Assembly (NCBI GenBank): GCA_018780435.1 | Contig: JADMJS010000469.1 | Location: forward strand, 1-33,557 | Direction of reading: 5' to 3' | Source: Myxococcales bacterium | GTDB lineage: Bacteria > Myxococcota_A > UBA9042 > GCA-2863065 | Length of the DNA: 33,557 bases | Shown here: positions 15,434 to 24,609 of the stretch, piece after piece | How positions within the stretch are numbered: the stretch's first letter is position 1 | How the letters are laid out: each line of letters begins with the position of its first letter | Position numbers and translations under genes: made by a program | Notes under the pieces: generated by a model | The model's input: the letters and a program-made list of their open reading frames with translations, nothing else | Told to the model about the DNA's origin: nothing | Database searches by the model: none

Positions 15434-17947
15434 TCACGGCGGGTAGTGGTACCCCATGTCCATGATTCCGGTGTCGACGGCGCCGTCGGTGCGGGTGGTG
15501 AGTTGGTCGACGCCACCGGCTGTCGCGGTCAGCGCACCGTTGGCGTTCGGCGGGTCGACGCACGGCGAGTTCTGCGACTGCCCGGCCGCGATCTGCGAGA
15601 GGTAGAAGTCGCCGCGGGGGCCCTTCACGAAAACCGGGTCCTGATCGATGTTGCCGAGGAGGCCGGGGATGAAGCCGGCGGTGCCGTTGGTCTCTTTGGC
15701 CGTCACGGCGCCGTTTCGGACGTTGCTATTGCGTACGACCGGGCCACCCGAGATCATGGCGCCGCCCGGGATATCGTCCCAGAAGACGGAGTGTTCGATG
15801 GTGAAGTTCGGTGTTAGCTGAAGTACCGGAGTGGTCGTCATACGAGAAAGAGTGCAGCCGCGAATGCTGCCAGACCAGTCGGCCGTTGCCGTATACAGAT
15901 TACCGGTGACAAAGGTGTTCACCGCAAATCGAGAGTTGTATGCCGAAACGGCGGAGCCATTCTCTACGGGAGTGGGAAGTACAGCGACCGTGGCGCAGCT
16001 GATGTCTGAGTTTCGGATTGTGATTGCCACGAGTGAGATGTGATAGGAAGCCGATCCTATCCCAGTGCTAATATGGACAAATGGTCCCGGGTTATGTTTA
16101 ACGTTAACATTACTTACGGTAAGCGAAATATCGCTATAGGATTTAGGTGCTAGGTATACGACCTTGTCCGAGTTCCGGTCGAAGTTACTTGAGTCTACAG
16201 TTGTGTTCTTGATAGCTTGGATTATTGACCTGAAGTTCGAGTTGCCATCGAATGAGCTGCGAATTACCGATTCCGCTGTAAGCAAGCTTACGGACACTGT
16301 TGCGTTGTTGTAGTAGAGGCGGGAATCGCTGACGGATGTGGCTTGGACGATCGATTCGAAGTTCGTAAGCTTGGAGCGAATGACACTCGACCAGGAAAGC
16401 GCCGCTGATATCAAGGGGCCAGTAGGCGAGACGTATCGAAGGGCGTTGGCGACACCCAGGCCTAGGTTCATTGATGACCCACTCGAATCTGCATGGAAGA
16501 TTGAAACGCTCCCAGTGGATGTAATGTTAGAACCGATAAATGTTGAGTTGTATATGGCTGCCTTTGATACTGAACCAGCAACGGTGATGTTTGACCCAGT
16601 GCCGAAAACGCATTCCGACGCGGACACCATGGTGGTCCCACCGGTGCTCTCGACGAAGATGGCCTCGCTGCAGTTGTGGAACGTGAAGCCCCCAATCACA
16701 GTCTGAAACGTCTCTTTCGTCCCGGCTAGCGCGAAGCCGCGCCCTACGGATTGGCAGTCGATGGTCGTGAGCGACGCCCCATGGTCCGAAATGACCAGGA
16801 TTTTCTTGCCGTTCAGGAGCAGGTTCCGGTCGGCCGCGCTCGCATAGGTCCCGTCGTGTACGACCACGGCGTCCCCATCGATCGCCGCGGCGATCCCGCT
16901 CGAGATGCTGGCGTAGGTCTGCCCGGCGCCGACGTGGCGGAGGTTTCCAGTGTAGACGTAGAGCATGACGGGCGTCGGGGCGCCCTCGGCGCCGATGATG
17001 TCCACGTTGTTCCCAGCGGCGTCGTCGGCCCGGACGGTGAGGCGATAGACGCCGCTCAACAGTCCGTTGGTGGCGACGTCGATGTTGTAGGTCGCCGTCG
17101 CTCCGACCCCGCCAAGGAAGGTGAGCGGCGCGGTTGCCGAGCCCCCAATCGCGGTAAGGTCGGCGGTGACGGTTGCCACGTCGTTGTAGGTCGGCAGGGC
17201 CGAGTTGGGATCGTCAATGGTCACCGTCAAGGTGACGGTGGTACCCGGCTTGACGAGCTTCTGCGACAGGACCGTGCCGGAGACGACCGGCCCCTGAGTC
17301 GGCGCCAAGTCGCACGAGCCGGCGGCGTTACACTCGAAGTCCTCAGCGCAGGTCCCGCACGAGCCGCCGCAGCCATCGGAGCCGCAGATCTTGCCGGTGC
17401 AATTCTTCGTGCACTTGCATAGGCCCGCGCCCGAGCAAGTCTCGTAGCTCTTGCATGGGCTCGGGCAGGTCCCCCCGCAACCGTCTGGGATGCCGCCGCA
17501 GGTGCCAGTGCACTTCGGAATACACTGACAGGTCGGGCCGAGGTCGGTCGTGCCGTCGCAGTCGTTGTCGACGCCGTCTTGGCAGTTGGTCTCGCTGTCC
17601 TGCCATTGGAAGCCGTTCGTGCCCGGGCAGAGCGTCGCGCACGACACGGTCCCGAGGTCGAGCGTGCCGAGGAAGGCCTTCCTGAGCGCGATGACGTCGG
17701 TGTTCGTCACCTTGCCGTCGGGCGCGCCGAGGGGCGTCACGTCGGCGGCTTCGACCTCTGCCGCGCTCGGGACCACCTTGCCGATGTAGAACTGGCGCGC
17801 CAGGACGGCGTCGGCGTTGCTGATACACCCGTCCGTCGCGCCTTTGGGGGCGACGTCACCGACGGGCAAGGCGCGTGCGACGCCCGCCGTCACGAGCAAG
17901 AGCGCCGAGAGCGCGAGAGAAGGAGACCTTGGGAAGAGACGCGTCAT
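15434..17947 (-). CDS. Secreted dockerin-like, Cys-rich, parallel beta-helix protein
   Basis: An 837-aa protein from the ATG at 17947, 5 bp after the stop of the cohesin-like gene. The signal peptide ends near ARALPVG (about residue 27). Residues 30-93 hold two dockerin-like halves, GDVAPKGATDGCISNADAVL and ADVTPLGAPDGKVTNTDVIA, each with the D...DG...D Ca-loop pattern and a following R/K-x-x-F helix. A MopE motif (NCQDGVDNDCDGTTDLGPTC, 121-140) follows, then two Cys-rich modules (142-200) like those of the scaffold gene, and an Ig-like beta segment (about 205-320). The long C-terminal part (GAGQTYASISSGIAAAIDGD onward) is a right-handed beta-helix of the pectate-lyase/DUF1565 type. The coding DNA is AT-rich at about 15990-16620. 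No catalytic motif was identified. A longer upstream open frame to 18397 is a shadow. Confidence 0.75.
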   Translation of the reverse strand: MTRLFPRSPSLALSALLLVTAGVARALPVGDVAPKGATDGCISNADAVLARQFYIGKVVPSAAEVEAADVTPLGAPDGKVTNTDVIALRKAFLGTLDLGTVSCATLCPGTNGFQWQDSETNCQDGVDNDCDGTTDLGPTCQCIPKCTGTCGGIPDGCGGTCPSPCKSYETCSGAGLCKCTKNCTGKICGSDGCGGSCGTCAEDFECNAAGSCDLAPTQGPVVSGTVLSQKLVKPGTTVTLTVTIDDPNSALPTYNDVATVTADLTAIGGSATAPLTFLGGVGATATYNIDVATNGLLSGVYRLTVRADDAAGNNVDIIGAEGAPTPVMLYVYTGNLRHVGAGQTYASISSGIAAAIDGDAVVVHDGTYASAADRNLLLNGKKILVISDHGASLTTIDCQSVGRGFALAGTKETFQTVIGGFTFHNCSEAIFVESTGGTTMVSASECVFGTGSNITVAGSVSKAAIYNSTFIGSNITSTGSVSIFHADSSGSSMNLGLGVANALRYVSPTGPLISAALSWSSVIRSKLTNFESIVQATSVSDSRLYYNNATVSVSLLTAESVIRSSFDGNSNFRSIIQAIKNTTVDSSNFDRNSDKVVYLAPKSYSDISLTVSNVNVKHNPGPFVHISTGIGSASYHISLVAITIRNSDISCATVAVLPTPVENGSAVSAYNSRFAVNTFVTGNLYTATADWSGSIRGCTLSRMTTTPVLQLTPNFTIEHSVFWDDIPGGAMISGGPVVRNSNVRNGAVTAKETNGTAGFIPGLLGNIDQDPVFVKGPRGDFYLSQIAAGQSQNSPCVDPPNANGALTATAGGVDQLTTRTDGAVDTGIMDMGYHYPP

Positions 17948-17952
17948 GGGCG

Positions 17953-20900
17953 TTACTCCAACGTCACCGAGTACGACAGCCCGTAGCCGACTACGGTCAG
18001 ATCGTCTCGCGTGAGCTCTTGGCGGGTGAACACGAAGTCGCTGGCCGAAGCGGTCTGCCCCGGCTCTAAGGTGAAGACGAGCTCGAAGAGGTCGGCAGGG
18101 GCGGCGAAGGGCGTCGCGGCATCGGCCCCGACCACCGCGGTGCCGGCGCTGGCGTGACCTTCGATCGCCGCGGTTGCGAGCGGGCCGAGCGGCACGACCG
18201 ACTCGAGTGCGGCCACTCGAGCGGTCGAGTAGGCGATGGTGAGGCCCACCCCGATGAAGCCTGTCCCCGTACCGAGCTGGACCCGGAGCCGAACGCGGGT
18301 GGGCTTCGGCGCGGTGCAGAGCCCCGACGCGCAGTCGAAGCCGGGCGCGCACGGGTCGGGGCAAAGCCCGGCGCAGCCATCGGTGGCACCGGCGCACGCG
18401 GTCGCGCAGTCCGGCAAGCAGGCCCCGCTACACTGCCCAGCCATACACGCTTGGCCGGGGAGGCAGGGGTCCGGGCAGAACTCCCCGCAGCCGTCGGGCT
18501 CACCGCCGCACTTCCCGTCGCAGCTCGGGGTACACACGGTCGAACACTGGGCCGCCGCGCAGTAGAGGCCCGACGCCGCGCAGGGATTCTCGCACGTTCC
18601 ACCGCAGCCGTCGGGCGTTCCGCCGCAGGAGCCGACGCAGCTCGGCTTGCAGGGCAGGGTACAGATCCCCGCAGCGCAGGTGGCCCCAGCGCCGCACGGG
18701 CTCGGGCACAGGCCGCCACAACCGTCGAGGGTGCCGCCGCAGCTCCCGGCACAGCTCGGGAGACAGGATCCCGACACGAGCGAGAAGGAGAGCCCTATTG
18801 GCGACGCTTGCAGCGCGTCTCCGGTCAGCTCGATGGCCCTCACGGAGAAGTCGTCGGGGGAGAGCGCCCCGGGGCCCGACGCGCCCGGGAGTACCGTGAA
18901 GCTCACTTGAATGACCGTGCCTTGGGTGACGCCGTCTTGCCCGACGATGTCGCTGCCGACGGTCAGCACCCCAGCGTTTGAGTGGCTCTCGAGGGCGGCG
19001 GTGGCGTAGGGTCCGAGCCCGCTGACGATCGGGCTGCCGACCTTGCTCGTCGGGTAGAGGAGCTGAAAACCGAGGCCGACCACCGGGAAAGCGGCGTCGA
19101 GCGCGATCTGCACCGTCACGAGAGTGACGGGAGGGAAGGAGCACCCACCGGTTGCACACGTGGCCGACGGCGCGCATGGGTTCGGACACGTTCCGCCGCA
19201 GCCGTCGGCGTCTCCACCGCAGCGGCCGTCGCACTCGGGGACGCAGGCGCCCGTGCACGCGCCGCTCGAACACGCCTGCCCCGGTGAGCACGGTGAAGGA
19301 CAGACCCCGCCGCAATGGTCGTCGTCGCCGCCGCACGAGCCAGCGCAGCTCGGGACGCAGGTGAGCGAGCAGACCCCGGCCGTACATGCGTGGCCTGTGG
19401 GGCACGGCGCAGGGCAGGTGCCCCCGCAGCCGTCCGGCGTCCCGCCACACGACGTGGGGCAGCTCGGGGTGCATGCGCCCGAGCAGACGCCGCCCTTGCA
19501 CGTCGCGCCGAGCCCACACGGGCTGGGGCAGAGCCCGCCACACCCGTCGGGTGTCCCGCCGCAGGCGCCGACGCAGGACGGCGTACAGGCCGGGTCGCCG
19601 ATCCGAAAGGTCAACGGCGCCGACACGGGCAGCGCGCCCTCTCGGGTCAGCTCCACGTCCCAGAGCACGAAGTCCGACGCCGTGGGCATCGCGGCCCCGG
19701 GCTTTCGCGGGAAGGTCAAGGTCAGGACGTCGGCCGGGCCTGCGATGGGGACCGTGACGTCGCTGCCCACGGTCACGATGCCGCCGGAGTCGTTCGCTTC
19801 GAAGGTGGCCGACGAGAAGGGGCCGATGACGGCGACCGTCGGGCTCTGGAGGAGGCCGGCCGGGTAGCTCATGCGGAAGCCGACGCCGAGGAGGTTGGTG
19901 ATGGTCCCGAGGCGAAGGACCACCGTGACGCTGGTCGGTTGGTTCTGGGTGCAGAGGCCCGCGCTGCATGCGTAGCCTGGAGCACACGGAGGCGGGCACA
20001 AACCTCCACAGCCGTCGGACTCGCCCCCGCAGGCCGTCTCGCAGGTGGGCGCGCATGCCGCACCGCCAGTGACGGTGAAGGTCGCGGGGACACCCGAGGC
20101 GAGCCCCGACTCGGTGGTGATCTCGAGGTAGTCGATGACGAGATCGCCAGCGCCGACAGTGGCTCCGACGGCCTTGACGAAGCCGAGCTCGACCACTGCG
20201 GATGGGCCGTCGAAGGCGGCGGCGGAAGGGACGTCGCCGGCCACCAAGATGACGCCCGGGCCCTCGGCGTGGTCGATGGACGCCGACGCGAAGGGACCTA
20301 CCCCGAGGACGTCGGGGCCGGGGGCGAGGCGGTCGGCCGGATAGCGCAGGCGGAAGGCGACCCCGAGGATCGACTCGGCCGCGCCGACGGAGACGGTGAC
20401 GCGGAAGTCGGCGCCCGTGGGTGGCGAGCAGACGCCTGCCGCACACGACTCGCCAATCGCACACGGGTTCGGGCAAGTGCCGCCGCACCCGTCATCGTCG
20501 CCTTGACAGTGAGTGGTGCAGTCCAAGGCGCAGGCCGCGCCGCAGACGCCCGAGAGGCACGGCTCGCCGATCCCACAGGGGCTCGGGCAGAGCCCACCGC
20601 AGCCATCGGTGTCACCGGCGCAGGCGCCGATGCAGCTCGGCGTACAGACGCCATCGCCGGTGATGTCGAGAACGAGAGCGTCCGGGACCACGAAGAGCCC
20701 CGTCGTCGTGATCTCGACCGAGTCGATCGTGATCTCGCTGCTCTGGACCGTTGCTCCGGGCAGCGTCACGAAGGTGATGACGGCGATGGTGGCGGGCCCG
20801 TCGAAGCCGGGGTCCGGGACGTCCCCGCCGACGATGACGGCGCCGCCGCTGTCGTAGGCGTCAATGGTCGCAGCGATGAAGGGACCTTCGGGGGTGATGA

Positions 20901-22287
20901 GCGGGCTCGGCGCGAGCGAACTGGCGGGATACCGCAAGCGAAAGCCCACCCCGATGACGTCCTCGATGGCGGGGACCGAGACAGCGATCGTGACTGACTT
21001 GCCAGCGTAGGTCGAGCAGACGCCTGCAGCACACGACTCACCGGCCGCGCAGGGGCTCGGACACGTGCCGCCGCAGCCATCTGGCGCACCGCCGCACTGC
21101 TTTTCGCAGTTTGGGATGCATTGGGTGCAGACCCCGCCTGAACAGGAGTCGTCCGCAGCGCAGGGATTCGGGCACACCCCACCGCAACCCGACGGCTCTC
21201 CGCCGCACTTTCCGGTGCACGACGGCGTGCAGATCTCCCCGCAGACGCCCCCCGAACACACCTGGCCGGGCCCACACGGGCTCGGGCACTCGCCTCCGCA
21301 ACCGTCGGGTTCGCCTGCGCAGGCATCCGCGCAAGCCGCCGTGCACGCCGTGCAGACGCCGAAGACGCAGAGTGCATCACCCGGACAGGGGTTCGGGCAC
21401 GTGCCGCCACACCCGCTCGCTTCACCCCCGCACTTCTCGACGCAGTCGGGGGAGCACCCGCCGTCACAGACGCCCTGGGCGCAGGTGACGCCTGGCCCGC
21501 AGGGGTTCGGACACGTGCCGCCACACCCGTCGGGGGCGCCTCCGCACTTTGCCGTGCAGCTTGGCGTGCAGAGGGGCGTGCAGGTGCCGCTGGCGCACGC
21601 GTGGCCCGGCGCGCACGGGTTCGGGCAGGTGCCACCGCAGCCCGTAGGGTCGCCCGCGCACTTCGAGGTGCAATCCGGCGTACACGGCGAGATGCAGCTC
21701 CCGGCGTCACAGAGGAGGGCGGCGCCGCACGGGTTCGCGCATGTGGCGCCGCATCCGTCCTCGTCGCCGCCGCACTTGCTGGTGCAATCCGGCACGCAGA
21801 CGTCTTCGCACTGGCCTGATTGGCACACTTGGCCGGGGGGGCACGGATCGGGGCACGTCCCCCCACACGCGTCAGGCTCGCCCGCGCACTTCGAGGCGCA
21901 GCTCGGCGTGCAGGTGTCAGAACACTCGCCATCGTCACACGACTGGCCTAGCGCACATGGGTCTGGGCAAGTGCCGCCGCAGCCGTCCGGCTCGCCGGCG
22001 CAACGCCCGACGCAGGTCGCGCTACAGGCCGGCGTGCAGACGCCCGCGAGGCAGGAACCACCCGCGACGCACGGGTTCGGGCAGAGACCCCCGCACCCGT
22101 CGGTGTCGCCGGCGCAGAGCCCCGTGCAATCGACGACGCAGCTCGCGACGTCGTTCCTCGGGTCGGAGGTGTCCTGCCGGGAGTCGGGCGCGTCCGCTCT
22201 GCTCGCGTCGATGGCAGACGCGTCATCGCCACCGCTGCATCCGAGCAGTAGCGCACACGCGACCAAAGCTGACAGCCGTCGGGGCAA
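17953..22287 (-). CDS. Scaffoldin-like lipoprotein with 21 Cys-rich modules and five cohesin-like domains
   Basis: A 1444-aa protein. The start is TTG 22287, chosen because GGGAG lies just upstream and the signal peptide with lipobox (ALLLGC, Cys17) begins there. About 21 modules of about 38 aa follow the pattern C-x-P-x-C-x-x-x-CGG-x-x-DGCGG-x-C-P-x-PC...C-x-x-G-x-C: ten before the first domain, then 2, 1, 4 and 4. Between them are five domains of about 115 aa at roughly 428-545, 622-740, 781-897, 1052-1172 and 1328-1444. They share GVGFRLRYP-x-x-x-L, GPF-x-x-A and G-x-x-x-VG-x-D, which fits cohesin (PF00963-like) jelly-rolls. Cohesins bind dockerins, and the next gene encodes a dockerin-like protein. 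Predicted location is the outer surface. The cohesin call is from pattern, not from a profile search. Confidence 0.75.
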   Translation of the reverse strand: MPRRLSALVACALLLGCSGGDDASAIDASRADAPDSRQDTSDPRNDVASCVVDCTGLCAGDTDGCGGLCPNPCVAGGSCLAGVCTPACSATCVGRCAGEPDGCGGTCPDPCALGQSCDDGECSDTCTPSCASKCAGEPDACGGTCPDPCPPGQVCQSGQCEDVCVPDCTSKCGGDEDGCGATCANPCGAALLCDAGSCISPCTPDCTSKCAGDPTGCGGTCPNPCAPGHACASGTCTPLCTPSCTAKCGGAPDGCGGTCPNPCGPGVTCAQGVCDGGCSPDCVEKCGGEASGCGGTCPNPCPGDALCVFGVCTACTAACADACAGEPDGCGGECPSPCGPGQVCSGGVCGEICTPSCTGKCGGEPSGCGGVCPNPCAADDSCSGGVCTQCIPNCEKQCGGAPDGCGGTCPSPCAAGESCAAGVCSTYAGKSVTIAVSVPAIEDVIGVGFRLRYPASSLAPSPLITPEGPFIAATIDAYDSGGAVIVGGDVPDPGFDGPATIAVITFVTLPGATVQSSEITIDSVEITTTGLFVVPDALVLDITGDGVCTPSCIGACAGDTDGCGGLCPSPCGIGEPCLSGVCGAACALDCTTHCQGDDDGCGGTCPNPCAIGESCAAGVCSPPTGADFRVTVSVGAAESILGVAFRLRYPADRLAPGPDVLGVGPFASASIDHAEGPGVILVAGDVPSAAAFDGPSAVVELGFVKAVGATVGAGDLVIDYLEITTESGLASGVPATFTVTGGAACAPTCETACGGESDGCGGLCPPPCAPGYACSAGLCTQNQPTSVTVVLRLGTITNLLGVGFRMSYPAGLLQSPTVAVIGPFSSATFEANDSGGIVTVGSDVTVPIAGPADVLTLTFPRKPGAAMPTASDFVLWDVELTREGALPVSAPLTFRIGDPACTPSCVGACGGTPDGCGGLCPSPCGLGATCKGGVCSGACTPSCPTSCGGTPDGCGGTCPAPCPTGHACTAGVCSLTCVPSCAGSCGGDDDHCGGVCPSPCSPGQACSSGACTGACVPECDGRCGGDADGCGGTCPNPCAPSATCATGGCSFPPVTLVTVQIALDAAFPVVGLGFQLLYPTSKVGSPIVSGLGPYATAALESHSNAGVLTVGSDIVGQDGVTQGTVIQVSFTVLPGASGPGALSPDDFSVRAIELTGDALQASPIGLSFSLVSGSCLPSCAGSCGGTLDGCGGLCPSPCGAGATCAAGICTLPCKPSCVGSCGGTPDGCGGTCENPCAASGLYCAAAQCSTVCTPSCDGKCGGEPDGCGEFCPDPCLPGQACMAGQCSGACLPDCATACAGATDGCAGLCPDPCAPGFDCASGLCTAPKPTRVRLRVQLGTGTGFIGVGLTIAYSTARVAALESVVPLGPLATAAIEGHASAGTAVVGADAATPFAAPADLFELVFTLEPGQTASASDFVFTRQELTRDDLTVVGYGLSYSVTLE

Positions 22288-22410
22288 AAGGGCTCCCTTG
22301 AACGTCGATCGAGACGGCGACGATAACCGACGACACGACGTACTACAAGCGCCTGAAGGTCTATGACACTTGATCGGTGGATGGAAACCCGATCTCGGGT
22401 CCGCACACCA

Positions 22411-24549
22411 TCAATTCGGATCGCACGCCCCATCGCAGACGGAGATGATCTCCCCCGTCTCGAAGAAGTGCCAGAGCTGGTCTTGGGCCGGGGGGTGTTT
22501 GCGCAACATGGAGTGGGTGTCGTTCGCCTTCACCGGCGGGTCCATCGGCGTCGGATCGTCCGGCATGCCGAAGTCGACCTCCACGGTCGCGGAGCCGGTC
22601 GTGGGGTAGGGCGTGGCTGTGAGACCCCAAACCGGGCGCACGGCGGGTGTCATGAGCGGCGCTTCGACCGCGCGGCCGAGGACGAAGCTCACTTGGTTGT
22701 GGACCTGGGCGTCTTCCTTGGCGACGTGGAGGAGCGCCTCGTGGGCGATGGAGCCGGGGCGATCGGTCTGGCGGAGGTGCTGACCGAACGCCAGCGGCTC
22801 GATCGGGTTGAAGCCCGTGCCAAGGAGGCCGAGGACCAGTGGGAGGTCGAGCGGGCCGTCGTAGACGCTCTTCAGGAGGCCGACCCAGTCGCCGAACACG
22901 ACCGAACGCTGCAAGAGGAAGGGAAAGGCAGCACCCGGGACGCCGAGGCCGCCGCGCGTGATGTCGGTGCCCATGGTGAGGACCAGCGTGCCCATGGTCC
23001 CGCCTTGGCTGTTGCCGTGGTAGTAGACGCGCTCGCCGTCATAGACCGGCTGGCCGTTCGCGGTCAGCACGAGCGGGTTCGTCTCGTTGCGGAATCGGCC
23101 CTTGATCAATCGCACGACCGCGAGGTGGTTCATCACGCCTTGCATCGCCGCCTCGGCGAAGGTCGGGAAGCGGCCCGCGTCGACCAGGATGTTGCCGCCC
23201 CAGACGGCGACGTCCGGGGTCGACATGCCCATCATGTCGATGGCCAAGATGAGGAAACCCTTGCGGTTTGCGAATTGCCTTATCCAACCGCCTTCCGCTT
23301 CATCGCGCGTGCCGAGGAAGCCGTGGCCATAAAGCAGTACGGCCGCGTCGCCAGGGTTGTTCGCTGACCACCGCGGGATCTGGAGCGTGAAGGGGACGTC
23401 GACCGTGCCCGTGATCGCCGGCTGGCCATCCTCGCCCCGGACGAGCCGCCGGAGGCCGGTGTCGTCGGCCGGGCCGAGGAACGAGGGGACTTTGGCCGTG
23501 CCTTGCACGACGACGGCGATGTCTTCGGAGTCAGACGCCTCCACGCTGTCGAGGGTGTAGATGGGGCCCTCGTCCCCGATCGCCTCGAGGAGGCGGTCGC
23601 GCATCTCGTAGAGCGTGTCGAGTGTGTTCGCTTCGCTGGCTGTCGTGAAGTCGAAGGCGAGCTGCAGTGACTCGCGCGCCACGCCGGCCGTGACCAGCGG
23701 CGGGAAGATGGCGTCTTCGAAGTGGCCGCGGCGCGCGTGGATGCCGCGCACCGTGCTCGCGCTTTCGTCTCGCAGAGCGGTGAAGCCCGGCGTCGGGGCC
23801 ACAGGGGCGCCCGCCGCGTCCACGAGGCCGCGGACGGCCACGATGTAGCGCGTCCCGAACGCCAGCGGGACCGCCGGGCGTAGCGTGATGAGGCTCTCGC
23901 CTTCGGGGAGCTTCGCGAGGTAGTCGGCTTCGACCCAGTGCGGGACCCGTTCACCGGTCGTCGCGTCGATGATCAGCGTGGGCGAGCCGTCCGCGAGCGA
24001 CGCCTCGGGGTCGAAGACGGGCGCGGCGCCCGCGAGAGTCGCGCCGTTCAGCCGGAAGAGGATCGGTGACGCGATCCCGAAGCCGTCGGCGGTCGTGAGC
24101 GGTTCCGCCGTCATCGGGATCCCGTTGGTGCTGATGGGCAAGACCCCGCCGGAGAGGTCGAGCCGCCAGCCTCCGGCCTGCTCGCGACGAAAGTGGTCGG
24201 ATGGGAATGGCAAGAGGCAGTGGCTGAGGTCGAGGTTCTCGCAGGCGGCTTTGCCTTCGGTTTCGTCCACGCCGAAGTTCTGATCGAGTCCGGGAGCACC
24301 GTCCGTGTCCGCGATGTTGCCATCCGGCTGGGTGACGTCTGGGACGTCCGGTTCGCCGTCGCTGGTGTCGACGCCGTTCCAGTCGACGCCGCTCGCGTCC
24401 GGGATGTTCGTGATGTCGCTCGCGTCATCGAGAGTGCTCACGTCCGCCGCGGCTTTCGTGGCCGCCGAGTCATCGTCCGTGCAGGCGTAGAGCGACGCGA
24501 CGGCGAACAGAGGAGCAATGAGACCTGACGTCGAGCGGGTGGCGATCAT
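22411..24549 (-). CDS. Exported alpha/beta-hydrolase (lipase/esterase-like) lipoprotein
   Basis: A 712-aa protein. The signal peptide has lipobox LYAC (Cys23), followed by an Asp-rich linker to about residue 100. CLLPFPSDHFRRE then opens a beta-rich N-terminal part like that of bacterial virulence-factor lipases. The hydrolase core has AAVLLYGHGFLG (oxyanion strand), LAIDMMGMS, and the nucleophile elbow YHGNSQGGTMG with Ser514. A candidate His lies near the C-terminus (NDTHSMLRKHPP). It probably acts on esters or lipids outside the cytoplasm; the substrate is unknown. A -10-like TAGCCT lies 6 nt before the ATG, suggesting its own leaderless promoter separate from the OMP gene upstream (60-bp gap). 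The stop at 22411 lies 123 bp from the start of the cohesin-like gene. Confidence 0.75.
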   Translation of the reverse strand: MIATRSTSGLIAPLFAVASLYACTDDDSAATKAAADVSTLDDASDITNIPDASGVDWNGVDTSDGEPDVPDVTQPDGNIADTDGAPGLDQNFGVDETEGKAACENLDLSHCLLPFPSDHFRREQAGGWRLDLSGGVLPISTNGIPMTAEPLTTADGFGIASPILFRLNGATLAGAAPVFDPEASLADGSPTLIIDATTGERVPHWVEADYLAKLPEGESLITLRPAVPLAFGTRYIVAVRGLVDAAGAPVAPTPGFTALRDESASTVRGIHARRGHFEDAIFPPLVTAGVARESLQLAFDFTTASEANTLDTLYEMRDRLLEAIGDEGPIYTLDSVEASDSEDIAVVVQGTAKVPSFLGPADDTGLRRLVRGEDGQPAITGTVDVPFTLQIPRWSANNPGDAAVLLYGHGFLGTRDEAEGGWIRQFANRKGFLILAIDMMGMSTPDVAVWGGNILVDAGRFPTFAEAAMQGVMNHLAVVRLIKGRFRNETNPLVLTANGQPVYDGERVYYHGNSQGGTMGTLVLTMGTDITRGGLGVPGAAFPFLLQRSVVFGDWVGLLKSVYDGPLDLPLVLGLLGTGFNPIEPLAFGQHLRQTDRPGSIAHEALLHVAKEDAQVHNQVSFVLGRAVEAPLMTPAVRPVWGLTATPYPTTGSATVEVDFGMPDDPTPMDPPVKANDTHSMLRKHPPAQDQLWHFFETGEIISVCDGACDPN

Positions 24550-24555
24550 GGATCG

Positions 24556-24561
24556 AGGCTA
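24556..24561 (-). promoter_or_regulatory. -10-like hexamer before the hydrolase lipoprotein
   Basis: On the minus strand TAGCCT is followed by 6 nt (CGATCC) and the ATG at 24549. No Shine-Dalgarno lies between, so this fits the short-spaced, leaderless-type arrangement seen before other genes in the window. No clear -35 was found. Confidence 0.35.
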
Positions 24562-24609
24562 CCAAGCTGGCGGTCCGCTCGCCACGTCCATTCGACGGCG
24601 CGCGACGCC

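Noticed and set aside
17948..18397. Upstream extension of the dockerin gene frame to 18397
   Set aside because: The extension lies in the coding sequence of the cohesin-like gene in another frame and is Arg-rich. The signal peptide starts at ATG 17947.
18500..20997. Long Arg-rich frames of several hundred codons on both strands (e.g. 18500-20488 minus, 19315-20997 plus)
   Set aside because: These are shadows of the GC-rich Cys-repeat gene, with no domain-like content.
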